Assembly: GCA_029582265.1 (NCBI GenBank)
Contig: CM055828.1
Coordinates: forward strand, 15,883,430-15,947,429
Length of the DNA: 64,000 nt
Reading direction: 5' to 3'
DNA from: Zoroaster sp. YZ-2022
Taxonomy: Eukaryota > Echinodermata > Asteroidea > Forcipulatida > Zoroasteridae
A program made the position numbers and the translations under genes. The notes below the pieces were generated by a model, which had not been told where the DNA came from, made no database searches, and saw nothing but the letters and a program-made list of their open reading frames with translations. Within the stretch, counting starts at the first letter, position 1. Each line of letters opens with the position of its first letter. Below are positions 1-11,377 of this stretch, one piece after another.

Positions 1-1760
1 CTAGAGAGAGGCACAAACCATCAGCTGCAGAACTCTGGAAATAGACGACCGAATGGAGACCATGTCACGAAACAAGCATTCATAACCCTGCTAAAGACCA
101 CAAGGACAACTTGAGCAAATAAACCTACCGTGCTGACTTCATCAACCCTGCAAAGAGCGAAACAGGAATTGTCATTAGCAAACAAATCTTGGACAGAATC
201 AACAACGCCGTAAGAGAGCCGTGCCATAGCGGTCAATCCAGTGGAGGAACTCAGACGTCAGTGATAGAGTGGTTCAAGAACATCAAGGAAAAGGACAAGC
301 ACACATTCATACAGTTTTGACATTGTTGATTTCTACCTCCATAATGGAAAGCCTGCTTGAGAAAGCCATAGCCTTTCGCTAAAAAACACGCTCACATCCT
401 CCCAACAAGACACCAAGATCATCAATATGCACGCCAGGAAGTCTCTACATATTCGACAAAGGGCACGCCATGGAGGAAAAAGGCAACAATGACCCCTTCG
501 ACGTAACAATGGGCAGCTACGACGGGGCTGAGGTATGCGAGTTAGTAGGGCTCTACATGTCCCGACACCTATCAAAACGGTATGAAAGAAGGAATTGACT
601 TACAGGGACGACGGTCTTGGCAGTCTTCAAACATCACCGGCAGCAGAGCCGAGACCGAATCAGGAAGGACATAACAAAGTTATTCAAGCGAACCTCTGCC
701 TACATCGCTATCAATCGACGGCAACCTAAAGATCACGAACTTCGACACATCATACCTGTCAATCTGAGCAACGGCAAGCACTACCCTTCCCGGAAACCAA
801 ACGACCGACCCATGTACATCCACAAGCAGTCTAACCACCCGCCTAACATCATCAAGAACCTACCCGGCCTTCCATCAGCCGCCGACGCATATCGGGCATC
901 TCGCACGATGAAGACATCTTCAAGAAAGCCTCCCAGCTTACGAGGACGCACTTCAAGATCCAGCGGATACACGGAAGGGCCTCACCACATCGGGATAGCC
1001 AACCTACTAAAGGGAAAACGGAACAGGCATGCAACGTCATCCGGTTCAACCTCTATCATTCAGCAAAAAACGTGACAACAAACATTGGCGGTATATTCCT
1101 CGAAACCTCATCGGCAAGCACTTCCTCGAGGAACCCAAACTGAACAAGATATTCAACAGGAACACGGTAACAAGACTAGTTCAGTTACAGCCGGGCATGC
1201 CCAACATCGCCAGTATCATCAAGGCACACAACAAACAAATGTCTCATCGAACGACACAAGGGACCGACCGTAAAAGGGATTGCAACTGCTGCAAGAAAGA
1301 CCTATGCCCTCTACAAGTGAAAAAAGTGCCAGGCTAGCAACATCATCTACACAAAATGCCGAAGTTGTTAAGCAACCAAACAACTCTCATCTGGTACATA
1401 GGTCTCACTCGCGCCTCCATTCAAGCTAAGCATGACGGCAAATTCACACACATGTCTTTTCAGGCATGCCGCGAGAAGTGAACCAGAACAAGCATAATGG
1501 AACTCTGCCAAGCACATTTGGCAATTGAAAAGGAATAAGAAACTATCTTCACCATCAATCCTGGTCGGTAGCCCGTAGATCTCAAGCATACAACATGAAC
1601 TCGAAAACGGTGCAACCTTTGCCTCACAGAGAAGAAGCTCTCCATCATAAACGCCGACAAGAGGATACCTCGAACAAACGACCCGAACTCATATCAAATG
1701 CCGCCATGAAAACAAGTTTCTACCTCTGCAACTTCAAAAGCGATGACACGTGACGGCGGT
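1..1760 (+). pseudogene. Penelope-like retroelement relic (RT + GIY-YIG)
   Basis: Reading across frames gives a continuous but broken Penelope-like polyprotein. Around 75-200 there is an 'AFITL..DHK' and 'NPAKSE' stretch typical of the N-terminal side of the RT. A motif A-like DIVDFY is encoded at 319-336 and a motif C-like YRDDG at 601-615, the expected catalytic Asp pair. Further on are a 'NPPNIIKNLP'-type segment and a GIY-YIG endonuclease region with YIGLT at 1395-1409 and a Cys-rich 'RCNLC' box near 1605-1620. Frame changes and stops occur roughly every 50-150 codons, for example an extra T just before 319 and stops near 577 and 1335. Known members of this family reverse transcribe their RNA at a nicked target using the C-terminal GIY-YIG nuclease. 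The copy is 5'-truncated by the window edge and cannot make a full protein as written. Its 3' side leads into the ribozyme at 1922-1969. Confidence 0.8.
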
Positions 1761-1921
1761 GAACAGTACCGCGTCAACAAAACCACAAGCAACTGCCAAC
1801 AAACAAGCTTACACATTGCCAAAGGCCCGCAACACACAGGTAATTACCACGCATCATTGAGCGAGTAACCTGTAGGTGGCGCGTAGGCCTATATATAGGA
1901 GTAATCACCTGGTGACTGATC

Positions 1922-1969
1922 AGTTGTCTGATGATCGCATAACGCGTGAAACTCTCGGGAGTTACAACT
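1922..1969 (+). ncRNA. Minimal type I hammerhead ribozyme of the Penelope-like element
   Basis: All core parts are in order. Stem I is AGTTGT (1922-1927) pairing with ACAACT (1964-1969). The CUGAUGA core is at 1928-1934. Stem II is CGC/GCG (1936-1938 with 1944-1946), flanked by a U-U mismatch. GAA is at 1948-1950. Stem III is ACTC/GAGT (1951-1954 with 1959-1962) closed by a TCGG tetraloop. The nucleotide before cleavage (H17) is U at 1963. Small hammerheads with short stem III are established in terminal repeats of Penelope-like elements, where they self-cleave the transcript. The weak points are the U-U pair next to the core and U rather than C at the cleavage site, so activity is inferred. 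Confidence 0.8.
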
Positions 1970-1991
1970 ACCAGCGTCTCCACTTAGTTTT

Positions 1992-1995
<4 letters not shown>

Positions 1996-2050
<55 letters not shown>
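1996..2050. repeat. (TA)n microsatellite
   Basis: About 27 uninterrupted TA dinucleotides. The tract starts about 27 bases after the hammerhead motif, so it may mark the 3' junction of the Penelope-like insertion. Confidence 0.97.
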
Positions 2051-2053
<3 letters not shown>

Positions 2054-2660
2054 CCCTCATGATCATGAAAACTAACGTTAGTAACCTCAAGCTTTGTCTC
2101 AGTTTCCCTGAGACTGAAAAATCAATCCCTTTCAAAACTGAAGCGTGCTAGGAGCGCTTTGAACCTTCTTGATAACGTCATCAAACATTTTTTTGAAAAC
2201 ATAAGAGGGTCACTTTTCTTTCACGTCATATCCACATTTTATGTATGTGGTTTTGATAGAAAGTTATCATTTCTCTAAACATGTCGCCAAATGTGGAAAT
2301 GTGGATAGTAATTCTCGTTCAAATACTGTCAAAGCCGAGTATGTCACTGACGAATTAAATGGTTTTAGACAACTTGACATATTGTAATGACCCTTTTGAA
2401 AATCCACATAATTGTAACCCGTCAGTTCTATCTCACATTTTAAATATCTTCAAAGGTTCACCAAGTCCCACAGACTCCACATACCACACGCACACCTTGG
2501 CTTCGTCCGAGTGCCAAAGGAATGACCAACATCTCTGCCAACGATGGGAACTGATGAGGCCTATCAGGCGGGTCATTTAGGCAAAATACCCACTGGACAC
2601 CGGTTTCTGGTATTCAGTGCCTGAAAGTCAGGTTGAGTTGAATTCGAGCGGTCTGACCTA
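2051..2660. other. Intergenic stretch, nothing recognised
   Basis: Ordinary AT-rich sequence with scattered stops in all frames. The longest plus-strand ORF here (2359-2580) has no recognisable domain or splice context. Confidence 0.5.
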
Positions 2661-2666
2661 CTTTGA

Positions 2667-3330
2667 TCTACCAGGTCCACTCATCACGGCGGAGAGCTAC
2701 GGTAAGGACGACCTTGTTGGGATGGCGGCTGCTTGCTCTGCCCTGGGAGCTCATCTCTGTACCCCGGGCTGAGTTGAAAGAGGCATACTTGAGGGGATAT
2801 CGTCAATCATATGCAACTTGGCTGTACTTCTCAATACCCAACCGCGATGTTCAACTTCTCAGTGATGGGTGTGCAGCACAGGTGAACAGTGTTACGAAGG
2901 CGTCGTGCCAAACACACCGAGACCAAATCCTACCGGTCGTGTAAGCTGCTGTCCAGTTTTGAGTGTGGTGACTTCAGCTGGCTTCTGCTGCCCCGGAAAT
3001 CCTGGGTTGATAAATCCTCGATACCCCATCATCACGACGGAGAGCTACGCTTTGAATGACCGTGTTGAGATGGAGGCTGCTTTGCTCACCCTGATGCTCA
3101 TCTCTGTACCCTGGCTGAGTTGAAAGATGTATACTTGATGGGTTATCGTCAACCATCAATGGGTACTTGGTATTACTTCTCACTACCCAACCGCGATGTT
3201 CAACTGTTCATTGACGGTGTAGCGTCTACATAGGTGACCAGTGTTACGAAGGCGTCGGCAACACCCCAAGGCCACAATTTCACTCGATCGTGTATTCTGC
3301 TGCCCAGTGACATCTCAATGAATTTGCTGA
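2667..3330 (+). pseudogene. Two tandem copies of a Cys-rich extracellular-type module, frameshifted
   Basis: Two segments about 330 bp apart translate, across frames, to the same module of about 100 residues. The shared blocks in order are 'ESY..(N/D)D', an Ala-rich helix, 'HLCT.AELK.(A/V)YL.GYRQ', 'W.YFS.PNRDVQL', 'QCYEGV', 'NTPRP' and a closing Cys pair 'CCPV'. Unit 1 lies around 2670-2960 and unit 2 around 2995-3310. Unit 1 has one extra base in the 'LCT.AEL' codons (near 2763) and both units change frame just before 'QCYEGV' (near 2880 and 3230). The even Cys content and AEL/GYRQ pattern suggest a secreted or cell-surface domain, but the family is not recognised. It may be a decayed tandem duplicate, a multi-exon gene whose intron limits were missed, or a real gene damaged by assembly indels. 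No start codon, signal peptide or poly(A) signal can be assigned. Confidence 0.5.
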
Positions 3331-3489
3331 GCTGCCTGAGGCACCGAAGACCACATGTACAAGTGTGGTATTACTGCATTGGTTTAAAAAAGAAATAAAT
3401 ATTAGTGGCATATTTAGAAGGAGTGTCTAGGGATAGCCCAAAGGGAATAACAATAACTATAGAATACAAATTTGTTAATTTGTCAATAA

Positions 3490-3735
3490 TACATTAATTC
3501 TTTAATTTATTCCTTTGTTCGTTTATTCGGTTGTTTATTTATTCAATTATTTGGTTGCTCGCAAATTTGTTTACTCGTTTAATTCAATGTTTGTTTGTTC
3601 GTTTGCTTGGATGTTTGTTTGTTTGTTTGTTTACTCGTTTCATTTAAATTCGTTTAATTCAATATTTGTTTGTTCGTTTGCTGGGATGTTTTTGTTTGTT
3701 GGTTTGTTTGTTAGTTTGTTTGTTTCATTATCCAT
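3490..3735. repeat. T-rich degenerate (GTTT)n low-complexity tract
   Basis: Many GTTT and GTTC tetranucleotides on the plus strand, with two longer similar sub-blocks (around 3590-3640 and 3660-3720) repeating the order 'GTTTGTTCGTTTGCT'. The plus-strand hydrophobic reading frame through it is a by-product of the base composition. Confidence 0.8.
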
Positions 3736-4204
3736 CTGTGTCTTAGTTTCTTATTTTCTGTTTTGTTCTTCTAATGGTCCCCTAGACCTTGTTAGTTGCC
3801 CACCCTGGTGGGCCATGACCAATACCTTGCGGCTTGTGAGTCCACACCTTAATTATTTTTGATTGATAGTTAACCATCACAAATGTCATGGTTGTTTTGC
3901 TTGGTCTTTGGATTGAATGTTTTGTTTACTATTTTATACATTATTACTACTTTTGTTATTCGTTTCTAAATTTGTAATTACTTTCTGTACTTATTTTTTT
4001 TTCTTGCCAATGATTACTTGTAAAGTCCAAAACAGTTTTTACTTGTTTTCTTCATTTATTCATTTGTTCTGAAGTGAAGTTCGAGTTATAATATCAACTA
4101 GTATCGCTAATTTGTTTACTCGTTTAATTTAATTTCCTTTGAATGTTTGTTTGTTCGTTTGCTGGAATGTTTGTTTATTCGTTTATATTTCTATAGTTTC
4201 TATC
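3736..4204. other. AT-rich intergenic stretch
   Basis: No gene signal. A second short 'GTTTGTTCGTTTGCTGG' block near 4146 repeats part of the upstream T-rich tract. Confidence 0.4.
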
Positions 4205-4335
4205 TCGCATGAAGACGATGAGAGCATACTGATGGAAACGTTGAGTTGTAACCACCAGTTCTTTTTCTTTTCAGAACTAATTACCACTCAATAAAAAAAT
4301 TCCACATTGTGGCACCGCAATTCGTCTTACTTATT
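4205..4335 (+). repeat. Dispersed hammerhead-tail repeat, copy 1
   Basis: This is one of four copies in the window of a roughly 130-bp repeat. In order it has a GAAGACGATGAGAG / CTGATGG stem, GAAACGTTGAGTTGTAACC, CCAGTTCTTTTTCTTTTCAG, then AACTAATTACCACTCAAT and a GGCACCGCAATT block. The first half resembles the core of Penelope-type hammerheads (CUGAAGA, stem II, GAAAC). Here the first core C is lost (CATGAAGA), so this copy is probably inactive. Confidence 0.6.
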
Positions 4336-4770
4336 TTGTCTTTCTTACATTATTGTTTGGTAATAGGCCTATAGGAGTTTTTTGTTATACCTGGCCCAGT
4401 CATAACTGTAAGGTGATTTCCTCAACTACTTGAGGTATTTGAAGTTGCTAAACAAATGTTCAGTTTTAAAATGTTGTTCTTCTCAGTTCAGGTTAAGTCT
4501 CAATTCTTCGCTAGAAGGGCAACAGCTAGAAGATTGACTGTTCATAATGGCCGCGACACTACATGTATGCACATACTTGCACAATGACTTGTACGAAGCT
4601 GTCGTCGCTGGGCGTATAAATTATGCATAATGTTTGTACACGACTTCAGTACCGTGACACTGTACGTGTGTGAACGCGTACTGTAAATCACTAGCTGCAT
4701 GCCGAGTACACGCGATATCTCACCCACAATCGATTCACGCATAATCTTAACTATGTCTTAATCCAATGAG

Positions 4771-4946
4771 CAGTGGCGTAGCCACGGTGGCCTGGAGGGG
4801 GCACGAACCCCATGGATTTCCAGTGCCCCCAGGTGCCCCACGAAAAATCCCGATAGTGCCCCAAAACAAGACAAGACAAAGAAAATGGTAAACCCATACC
4901 CCCTGCCCCGTGCTCCTCCACTGAAAAAGTCCTGGCTACGCCGCTG
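4771..4946. mobile_element. hAT-type MITE with 8-bp target duplication
   Basis: The ends are CAGTGGCGTAGCCA and TGGCTACGCCGCTG, inverted repeats differing at one base. The CAGTGGCGTAGC terminus is characteristic of many hAT elements. The flanks are CCAATGAG (4763-4770) and CTAATGAG (4947-4954), an 8-bp target duplication with one mismatch, which is the hAT length. The 176-bp interior is C-rich and non-coding, so movement would need a transposase in trans. Confidence 0.85.
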
Positions 4947-5210
4947 CTAATGAGACGGATAACTTAATTGCTCAACAATCGTTTATCTAGAACCGCCTCA
5001 ATCAGTTGACAAAACTCCCACTGCTGTGAGTTGTTCGCCTTCGTGTTCTCCATCTTGAATTTCACGTTGAATGAGTCACTATTTTATACACTTTCATTGT
5101 AAAATTCTACTCAACAACTGTAAAATGTATTTATAACATAGGTAAAACTTTAATTTTTACTCTGGAGTCATGTATTTTTACGTTTACAAAATAGATTTGT
5201 ATTCTTTATG

Positions 5211-5553
5211 GACTGCCATGGCCGAGCGGTTTAGTGCATCGGATTTGTGTTCTGATGGCCAAGTCGTCAGAATGTGGGTTCGAATCCTAATCATGACCAT
5301 GGTGCTTGTGTCCTTGAGCAAGACACTTTACCATAATTGCTTCTCTACACCCAGGGGTAAATGGGTACCTGTGAGGGCAGAGTTGGTTGTTGTGTTTGAT
5401 TAGCCCTATATGCGCTGTAATGGCAACAATTGAGCTGTATACTCCCCAGGGAGCTGAGATGGTTTCAGGAATGATTTAAGAGTCTGATGAGCAGGGGTAA
5501 TAATACAATGCGCCTTGAGCACCATTTTGGTGGATACGTGCGCCATATAAGTA
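5211..5553 (+). mobile_element. tRNA-derived SINE, copy 1
   Basis: The head resembles a class II (Leu/Ser-like) tRNA: 'GGCCGAGCGGTTTAGTGC' as A box region and 'GTGGGTTCGAATCC' as B box, the internal RNA polymerase III promoter. The body contains conserved blocks also found in three minus-strand copies at 20358, 41085 and 52057: 'CCTTGAGCAAGACAC', 'AAATGGGTACCTGTGAGG', 'CTCCCCAGGGAGCTGAGATGG' and 'CGTGCGCCATATAA'. The 3' end runs straight into a microsatellite. It is non-coding and would depend on a partner LINE for movement. Confidence 0.85.
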
Positions 5554-5597
5554 TATTATCATTATCATTATCATTATCATTATCATTATCATTATCA

Positions 5598-5630
<33 letters not shown>

Positions 5631-5791
5631 CATTATCATTATCATTATCATTATCATTATCATTATCATTATCATTAGCATTAGCATTAGCATTAGCATT
5701 AGCATTAGCATTAGCATTAGCATTAGCATTAGCATTATCACATTATTACATTATCATTATCATTATCATTATCATTATCATTATCATTATC

Positions 5792-5836
<45 letters not shown>
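5554..5836 (+). repeat. (ATTATC)n / (ATTAGC)n / (ATT)n tail of SINE copy 1
   Basis: About 280 bp of hexanucleotide repeat directly after the SINE body. An ATTATC block is followed by about ten ATTAGC units, a second ATTATC block, and a short pure ATT run. The order suggests a tail that expanded after insertion, with a point change spreading through the middle. Confidence 0.95.
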
Positions 5837-6780
5837 TTTCACGGTGTTTTTACTTAAGTTGTTGTTTACTTAACTTGTTCTACTTAACTTTTGTTTACTA
5901 TCTGTTCTAAGTGTAGACTGTTTTTATTTTTGTGATCATCAGTCTAAACAAATGTTCTGTCATGCATGAAAGACATAATTGCGTATCATTTAGTTACGGT
6001 TGGATGACATACCCACTCGTGTCATAAAAACTCGTTGTTAATTAGTAAACTGATTAGTATATGCAAACGCTGGTGATTGCCTAGAAATTAAACGACAACA
6101 TTTCTTGATTTTTTTTTCCAGTTGACTTACCACTGCGGCAGTTCACTATATCGATATTACTTGTATACACGAGATAATTATAATTAAAGTATGCGGTGAA
6201 AAGCAAACGGTGATAATATAAGTTGCTGGGAACAATGGATGGTTCTTGCATGGAAAACGGTTAAAAAGTGTTAATGAGGACCGTACCATTGTCTTGTATA
6301 CATAACTTATTCCCCATAAGGCATGGCAGTAGAAAGATAACCGACAAGGACAATGTAAGCGGTACAGAAAATAGCACGGCCGTTCGATAAAACTGCTCAA
6401 ACTAAACTGAACAACTATACCGGAAAGGAACACGTGCCTTCCCCAATGCCCTTACCAGACGAACACCCAAGAACACAATGCTTCTGGACAAATCAGTTAG
6501 ACCAAGGTTATCCTTTGGCAGCACTTTTAAACACGTTCTGGCCAACCCAGCCACTCTGTCTAGTGATAATAAATGATTTGAAGCTCAATTCTAGTCTAGC
6601 CTCAAAATAATTAAAAAACATTCTTTGGACAATTATTTTGTGAAACTGGGCACAATTTTAATTGTGTTTTGCTTTTAAAAAGGATTACAATTTAAAAAAA
6701 TACAATATTTGAAATTGGTTGTAAATTTTATAAATTTTAGCAGGAGTTATTATAATACTTTGAACCCTGATAATGCTGGG
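5837..6780. other. Intergenic stretch, nothing recognised
   Basis: AT-rich, stops in all frames. The minus-strand ORF at 6146-6433 has no domain-like features. Confidence 0.4.
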
Positions 6781-6785
6781 TTAAG

Positions 6786-6915
6786 GCTGGTTCATATTTC
6801 ACGTGAATACAAAAGCGAAGCTAGGTCAGCAACTTTTATGTCAAACAATGGCGAAATAGAGCGATTTCATCGTCAACCTTACAGTTATTTGCTTCGCTTG
6901 CGTGTGAAGTATGTA
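6786..6915. mobile_element. Possible MITE with imperfect inverted arms
   Basis: The left arm around 6789-6815 (CATATTTCACGTGAAT...AGCGAAGC) is an imperfect inverted copy of the right arm around 6889-6913 (GCTTCGCTTGCGTGTGAAG). The roughly 118-residue reading frame spanning it (6709-7065) is therefore more likely accidental. No clear target duplication was found. Confidence 0.35.
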
Positions 6916-7168
6916 CTGGACTTTACAGTATTATTGATTGATATGCGACTAGAGAAAAGAATACACGCTCTAAAAGACAACCATTCTAGGAAAGATAATG
7001 TCATTGTAATATACTTTAACGATATCACAATGACGGGTAGTTCTACAGTAAAGATTCCCAAGTGAATTTATAGTGGGTGCCGTCATAAATTAATTTATAA
7101 TTCTATTTATTCGTAAACTATTATTCTGATAATTTGTTTAAGTATAGTTTCCTTTATGTTCCGATGAA

Positions 7169-7431
7169 AATTCGTCCCTAATTTGCCATAGTGACCAATC
7201 CGACATTTTTCAATTTTAAGTTTTCCCGCCCATTAGTACATTCAGGAAGAGACCTACCATTATATCTAATCCACATGCATGTATTCCTTATAGTTTTGGA
7301 GATATAGCATGCATTCAAATGACGAATGCTCTAACTGGCTATTGTTGTAATTGGCAAAGTGACCAATACCGCATTGGCCACTATGCCAACTTAATTCGGG
7401 ATTGGTCACTATGGTAAATTAGGGACGAATT
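7169..7431. mobile_element. MITE with ~35-bp terminal inverted repeats
   Basis: The left end AATTCGTCCCTAATTTGCCA and right end TAAATTAGGGACGAATT are inverted copies extending about 35 bp to TGACCAATCC / GGATTGGTCA with two differences. The interior is AT-rich and non-coding. No obvious target duplication could be read, so the superfamily is not assigned. Confidence 0.8.
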
Positions 7432-8024
7432 ACGGTAAAATCTCTGGAATACGGGAGATACGGGTTTCAATGTTTGATGGTGACCTCCACAGACTCGTTA
7501 TGGTATAAATAAAACTATTATTCTGACAATTATTTCATGGCCCTTTTTAAATGTTATTTGATTTGCACAAGGATTACCAATTTAAAAATTACACTGTAAA
7601 AAAGTGGTGTTCATGATTGAAACACATTTAGCCTGTACTCACATTGTTTCCGTGTGGAGCCTAAAACATGTTTAGATTGTGCTTTTGTGATGTATTTTTG
7701 AATGATAAATATCATATGAACAGGTGTCAAAAAGCTATGCACGTTTAGCTTTGTTACATGTACAGATGACCGTTTAGCAATTACACGCATTCCTAAACGG
7801 CATGTGTTCTAAATTCTAAGCACCATATTTTACAGTGTAATGATTTAGGAAATGGCCGGTAAAATCATTACAATTCAACTGCTTTCAAATTTCCCTGAAG
7901 ACAATGAGAGATTTGTGATCGGCACGCCCATTTATACTAACACCGGTGCTTCACAAACCAACACAATAGTACAACTACTGCAGAGATAGTTACAGGTGAC
8001 GCCGCGAACATTATTCCTTCTCTT

Positions 8025-8317
8025 CTGTCAGAATTCTGCAAATCGCGCTGCATTAAAATTTAAGTGTGATAGATTGATATATGACTATTCTACACTGTGT
8101 TTAATTATGCAAATCTGCGCACATTAAAAATTTAAGTTACGTTGATAATTTGTGCAGTAAACGAGAAACACTCTGCCAGTGATGATGTCATTGCAATATA
8201 CTTACAATATCATGATGACAAATCCTCACTGATCAACATACATAGGAATATTACAACAACACGATTTAGAACCATTGGTTTAGTGTTTGGCAAATAATAA
8301 TTACAATCATATTCGTG
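8025..8317. repeat. Direct repeat, left copy (partner at 9287-9572)
   Basis: Shares with 9287-9572 the ordered blocks TTAAAATTTAAGTGTGATAG, GAGAAACACTCTGCCAGTGA, GATGATGTCATT, ATCATGATG..AAATCCTCAC and GGTTTAGTGTTTGGCA. A more diverged partial copy of the GATAATGTCATTG block is near 6995. The function is unknown; this is probably a dispersed element or a local duplication. Confidence 0.8.
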
Positions 8318-8571
8318 TAAGTGTTAAAATTCACCATAAACCTTGACAATTTGAATGTTTATGTGTTATTGATGCGATCGTAAAGTGGCTTGTTTGATGT
8401 ATATTTGTGGTAGGAACAGGCAACAGCCGTTCAACAATTTTTTGATGCTTCAATATTTGATACAATAAAGGTATTTTCAAGGTAAAACTTTGATTATTAA
8501 GAAGTAATTTGTTTTTAATTATATTCAAATGTCATATTGCGCATAGCAATATTATAGCATGCAGTGTTCTA

Positions 8572-8592
8572 TCTATCTATCTATCTATCCTT
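8572..8592. repeat. Short (CTAT)n microsatellite
   Basis: Five consecutive CTAT units. About 110-160 bp downstream, a short block (GTGTTAAAA.CTCATATAAA) occurs twice at 8692 and 8740. Confidence 0.85.
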
Positions 8593-9286
8593 TGACCGCA
8601 GTCGAGATCGATGCCACACTGTTTCGCCATTGAGTCTTGTTAGCCATCACCGCACACAGTTCATCAAATGTAAGGCCAGTGTCTCTTGTAGTGTTAAAAA
8701 CTCATATAAAGCAAATAAACAAATAAATAAAAAGTATGCAGTGTTAAAATCTCATATAAAGCAAAAAGATATTCTTAGAAATTGTTTTTGGTAGGTTTTC
8801 AGATGTTTGATGTATTACTGTGTACCTGTTATATAGGAAATTGCATCGACATTTAATTAGTTATGTATGCATCTAAAATTAGAATATACTTGATTATACA
8901 TGCATATCTAAACAAACAAAGGGCTGAGAGCATCACTGGTATATCTGAATACAATAGGTGTGTTTACTGTTAAAACAACAACAAAGAACACCATGTATAC
9001 GTATATGGTTGTATTTTATCACCTTTATCGGTGATTTAATTGAGAACGTCTTTGCTGCATTTGTGTTTGAAATTATATCACTATGAAGCATACTGTGATT
9101 TCTTGTTCTAAGGAAAGTTCACTACAAGCTCTCTGGCTTCGTTATGTCCTTCACATGTCTGTTTTGTAATCATTTAGAAATTTGATTTAACAATTTGAGT
9201 GTGTATTTTTGTACGTATTCTCTAATATCAAAAACAAATTGAATTGATTTGAACAATTTGTACGTAATGAAGTTTTAGGTCCATTT

Positions 9287-9572
9287 CTTATGCCAGAATT
9301 GTGCAAATCTCGCTACATTAAAATTTAAGTGTGATAGATTGATGTATAACTAGTTCAACGGTGTGTTTAATTAAAACAATAGTTGTGTTTACAATTTGTG
9401 CATTAAAAGAGAAACACTCTGCCAGTGATGATGTCATTACAATGATGTCATTGTCAGGTGATGATGTCATTACAATATCATGATGTCAAATCCTCACTGA
9501 TCAACAAACAAACGTATGGATTTAGAATCACTGGTTTAGTGTTTGGCACATAATAATTACAAATATATTTGA
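9287..9572. repeat. Direct repeat, right copy (partner at 8025-8317)
   Basis: Same block order as the left copy, with an extra internal repetition of GATGATGTCATTAC around 9427-9475. The two copies lie about 1.26 kb apart in the same orientation. Confidence 0.8.
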
Positions 9573-9773
9573 TTTTGCGACAACACACGCGCACGACTCG
9601 TGTTTACGTGTCCGTATCTCAACACAGGCATTTGCGAATTCCGACTCATTTCGTACGGTCGTGTCACAAATTGTTCATGGTATCAGGGATGAAATTATGT
9701 CATGGTCTCACAAAGTGCTATCAAATTAGAGAGTTTAGTAAAACTAGTAGGTTGATATTTATGTAGTTCTCAC

Positions 9774-9965
9774 TGAGTAGTAATTAGTTCTGAAAACAAC
9801 TGGAGGTTTGGATCAGTGTGCTCTGGTCGTCCTCAGGAGATCAGAGCACACTGAGTACGATCAGAGCACACTGATCCAAACGTCGAGTTGTAACTCCAGT
9901 TGTTTTCAGAACTAATTACTACTCAATTGAGAATTTCACATGGTGTCACAACAATTAGTTTTACT
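9774..9965. repeat. Hammerhead-tail repeat, copy 2, in foldback form
   Basis: The left arm AGTAATTAGTTCTGAAAACA (from about 9776) is inverted at TGTTTTCAGAACTAATTACT (to about 9922), and the intervening sequence contains two ATCAGAGCACACTGA stretches in tandem. The right half matches the other copies (AACGTCGAGTTGTAAC, then the ACTCAAT and GTGTCAC blocks). This looks like two partial copies joined in inverted orientation, a known outcome of Penelope-type insertion. Confidence 0.65.
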
Positions 9966-11375
9966 TATTCTCCTCACCATGCAAAGCTACAAGTTTTACC
10001 TAGTATATTTAGACAAATTGTTATTTATACTCCATAATTTTGTCAGCGTGAATTTTGGTTTTCATGAACACATGTGTAAATCCAGGGTCTAGAAAGGGGT
10101 GGAGAAAGCTAAAATGGGGGCACACAAGAATGTATGGGAAATGAATATGCATATTGATATTACAAGGAAGCACACGCTTTTTTTTCGAGGTCAGCTAATG
10201 AAGGAGGCCCTCAGTGTTCGTAAATTTGACAATGAGAGCCACATTTTCGACCGTCTGAATAAAGTTAATCCTAACACTTTTTTCTGTTCAATTTTATTTT
10301 GAGCTTTAAACTGGAAAAAAAAAAATGGAATGCTTGTGATGAAAATTTTAGAATTGTATTTTGTGTCTATATTTAATTAACAAACAGTGAACATTTTTAT
10401 GCAAGACGATACTGCGTCGTACATGTGTATCTGTACACGACTTTGGCAAGTCCACCGATAGAGGGCGTTCACTCGCAACTGAAGTTAGGTCCATCGTGAA
10501 CAGCGCCGCTAACGGCGGATACTGTGTGAGTCAATCGTGCGTCTAATGCATGTAACCTACATGTATAGTTAAAATCCGTTAAAGACGGTTATAATTGATA
10601 CCTGTATCAACTTTACCTTCGATTATCTGGTAAATACCAATGATGTACCAGTACTTTCTCTTTACTAGAATCAGCAACAGCAGCAAGCGAATCAACTGTT
10701 AACATCAATTCAAACGTCGACATTTTAAAAGTTTATTTCAAGTCTGAGATCGTGGCTATTTATCTACCTGGCAATCACCCTAAAATCATTTCCTAACATA
10801 CCGCCCTCAAGCGAATCTTGCTGTTACTTAGGTCGCCTGAGTTCGCTAGTTAAAACTGAGAGCTGAGAGGGCAGTATTTCAGGCTATGGTGTTAAAGAGA
10901 CAAATAGCCGCCGTCTCACATTTGAAAACAAGTATGCAACATGTAACCTTTTTCAACTGTGACGAGCCGAGCATCATTTAACATCATTGTGCAACTGCAT
11001 AAGCTTGCAACTGAATCGAATGAGGGCATAGTCCATTGTGTACAGTATGCTCAAAAATACTCGAACAAAATTAATATGTGATGAATATATAGCATGCAAA
11101 CAACCAGTGCTGCTGCCACCATTGCACAAAACACACACACATTGGTGTTCATAATTATTGGATATCAACCAATGTGAACACCTTAAAAGTCTCAATTTGA
11201 CAGACAGGGTGTGCTTGTTAACAAATGATTCAGTTCAGTCAGCACACACTCCTCTCCCCCACCCCCTACGATCCCAGTCCCAATAGGTCCCGCCTGCACG
11301 CTTCAACGCACTAATCCTCCAGCATCCAGTCATCGCAGCCTACTTAAGCAGCAGCATTTCCCAGAGTCCGGCATT
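9966..11375. other. Intergenic stretch, nothing recognised
   Basis: No exon-like run with splice sites and no repeat shared with the rest of the window was seen. Confidence 0.4.
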
Positions 11376-11377
11376 CT

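Noticed and set aside
5554..5836. Regular repeat that could be mistaken for a CRISPR array
   Set aside because: No unique spacers; it is a simple hexanucleotide tail in a eukaryotic genome. The same holds for all other tandem arrays here.
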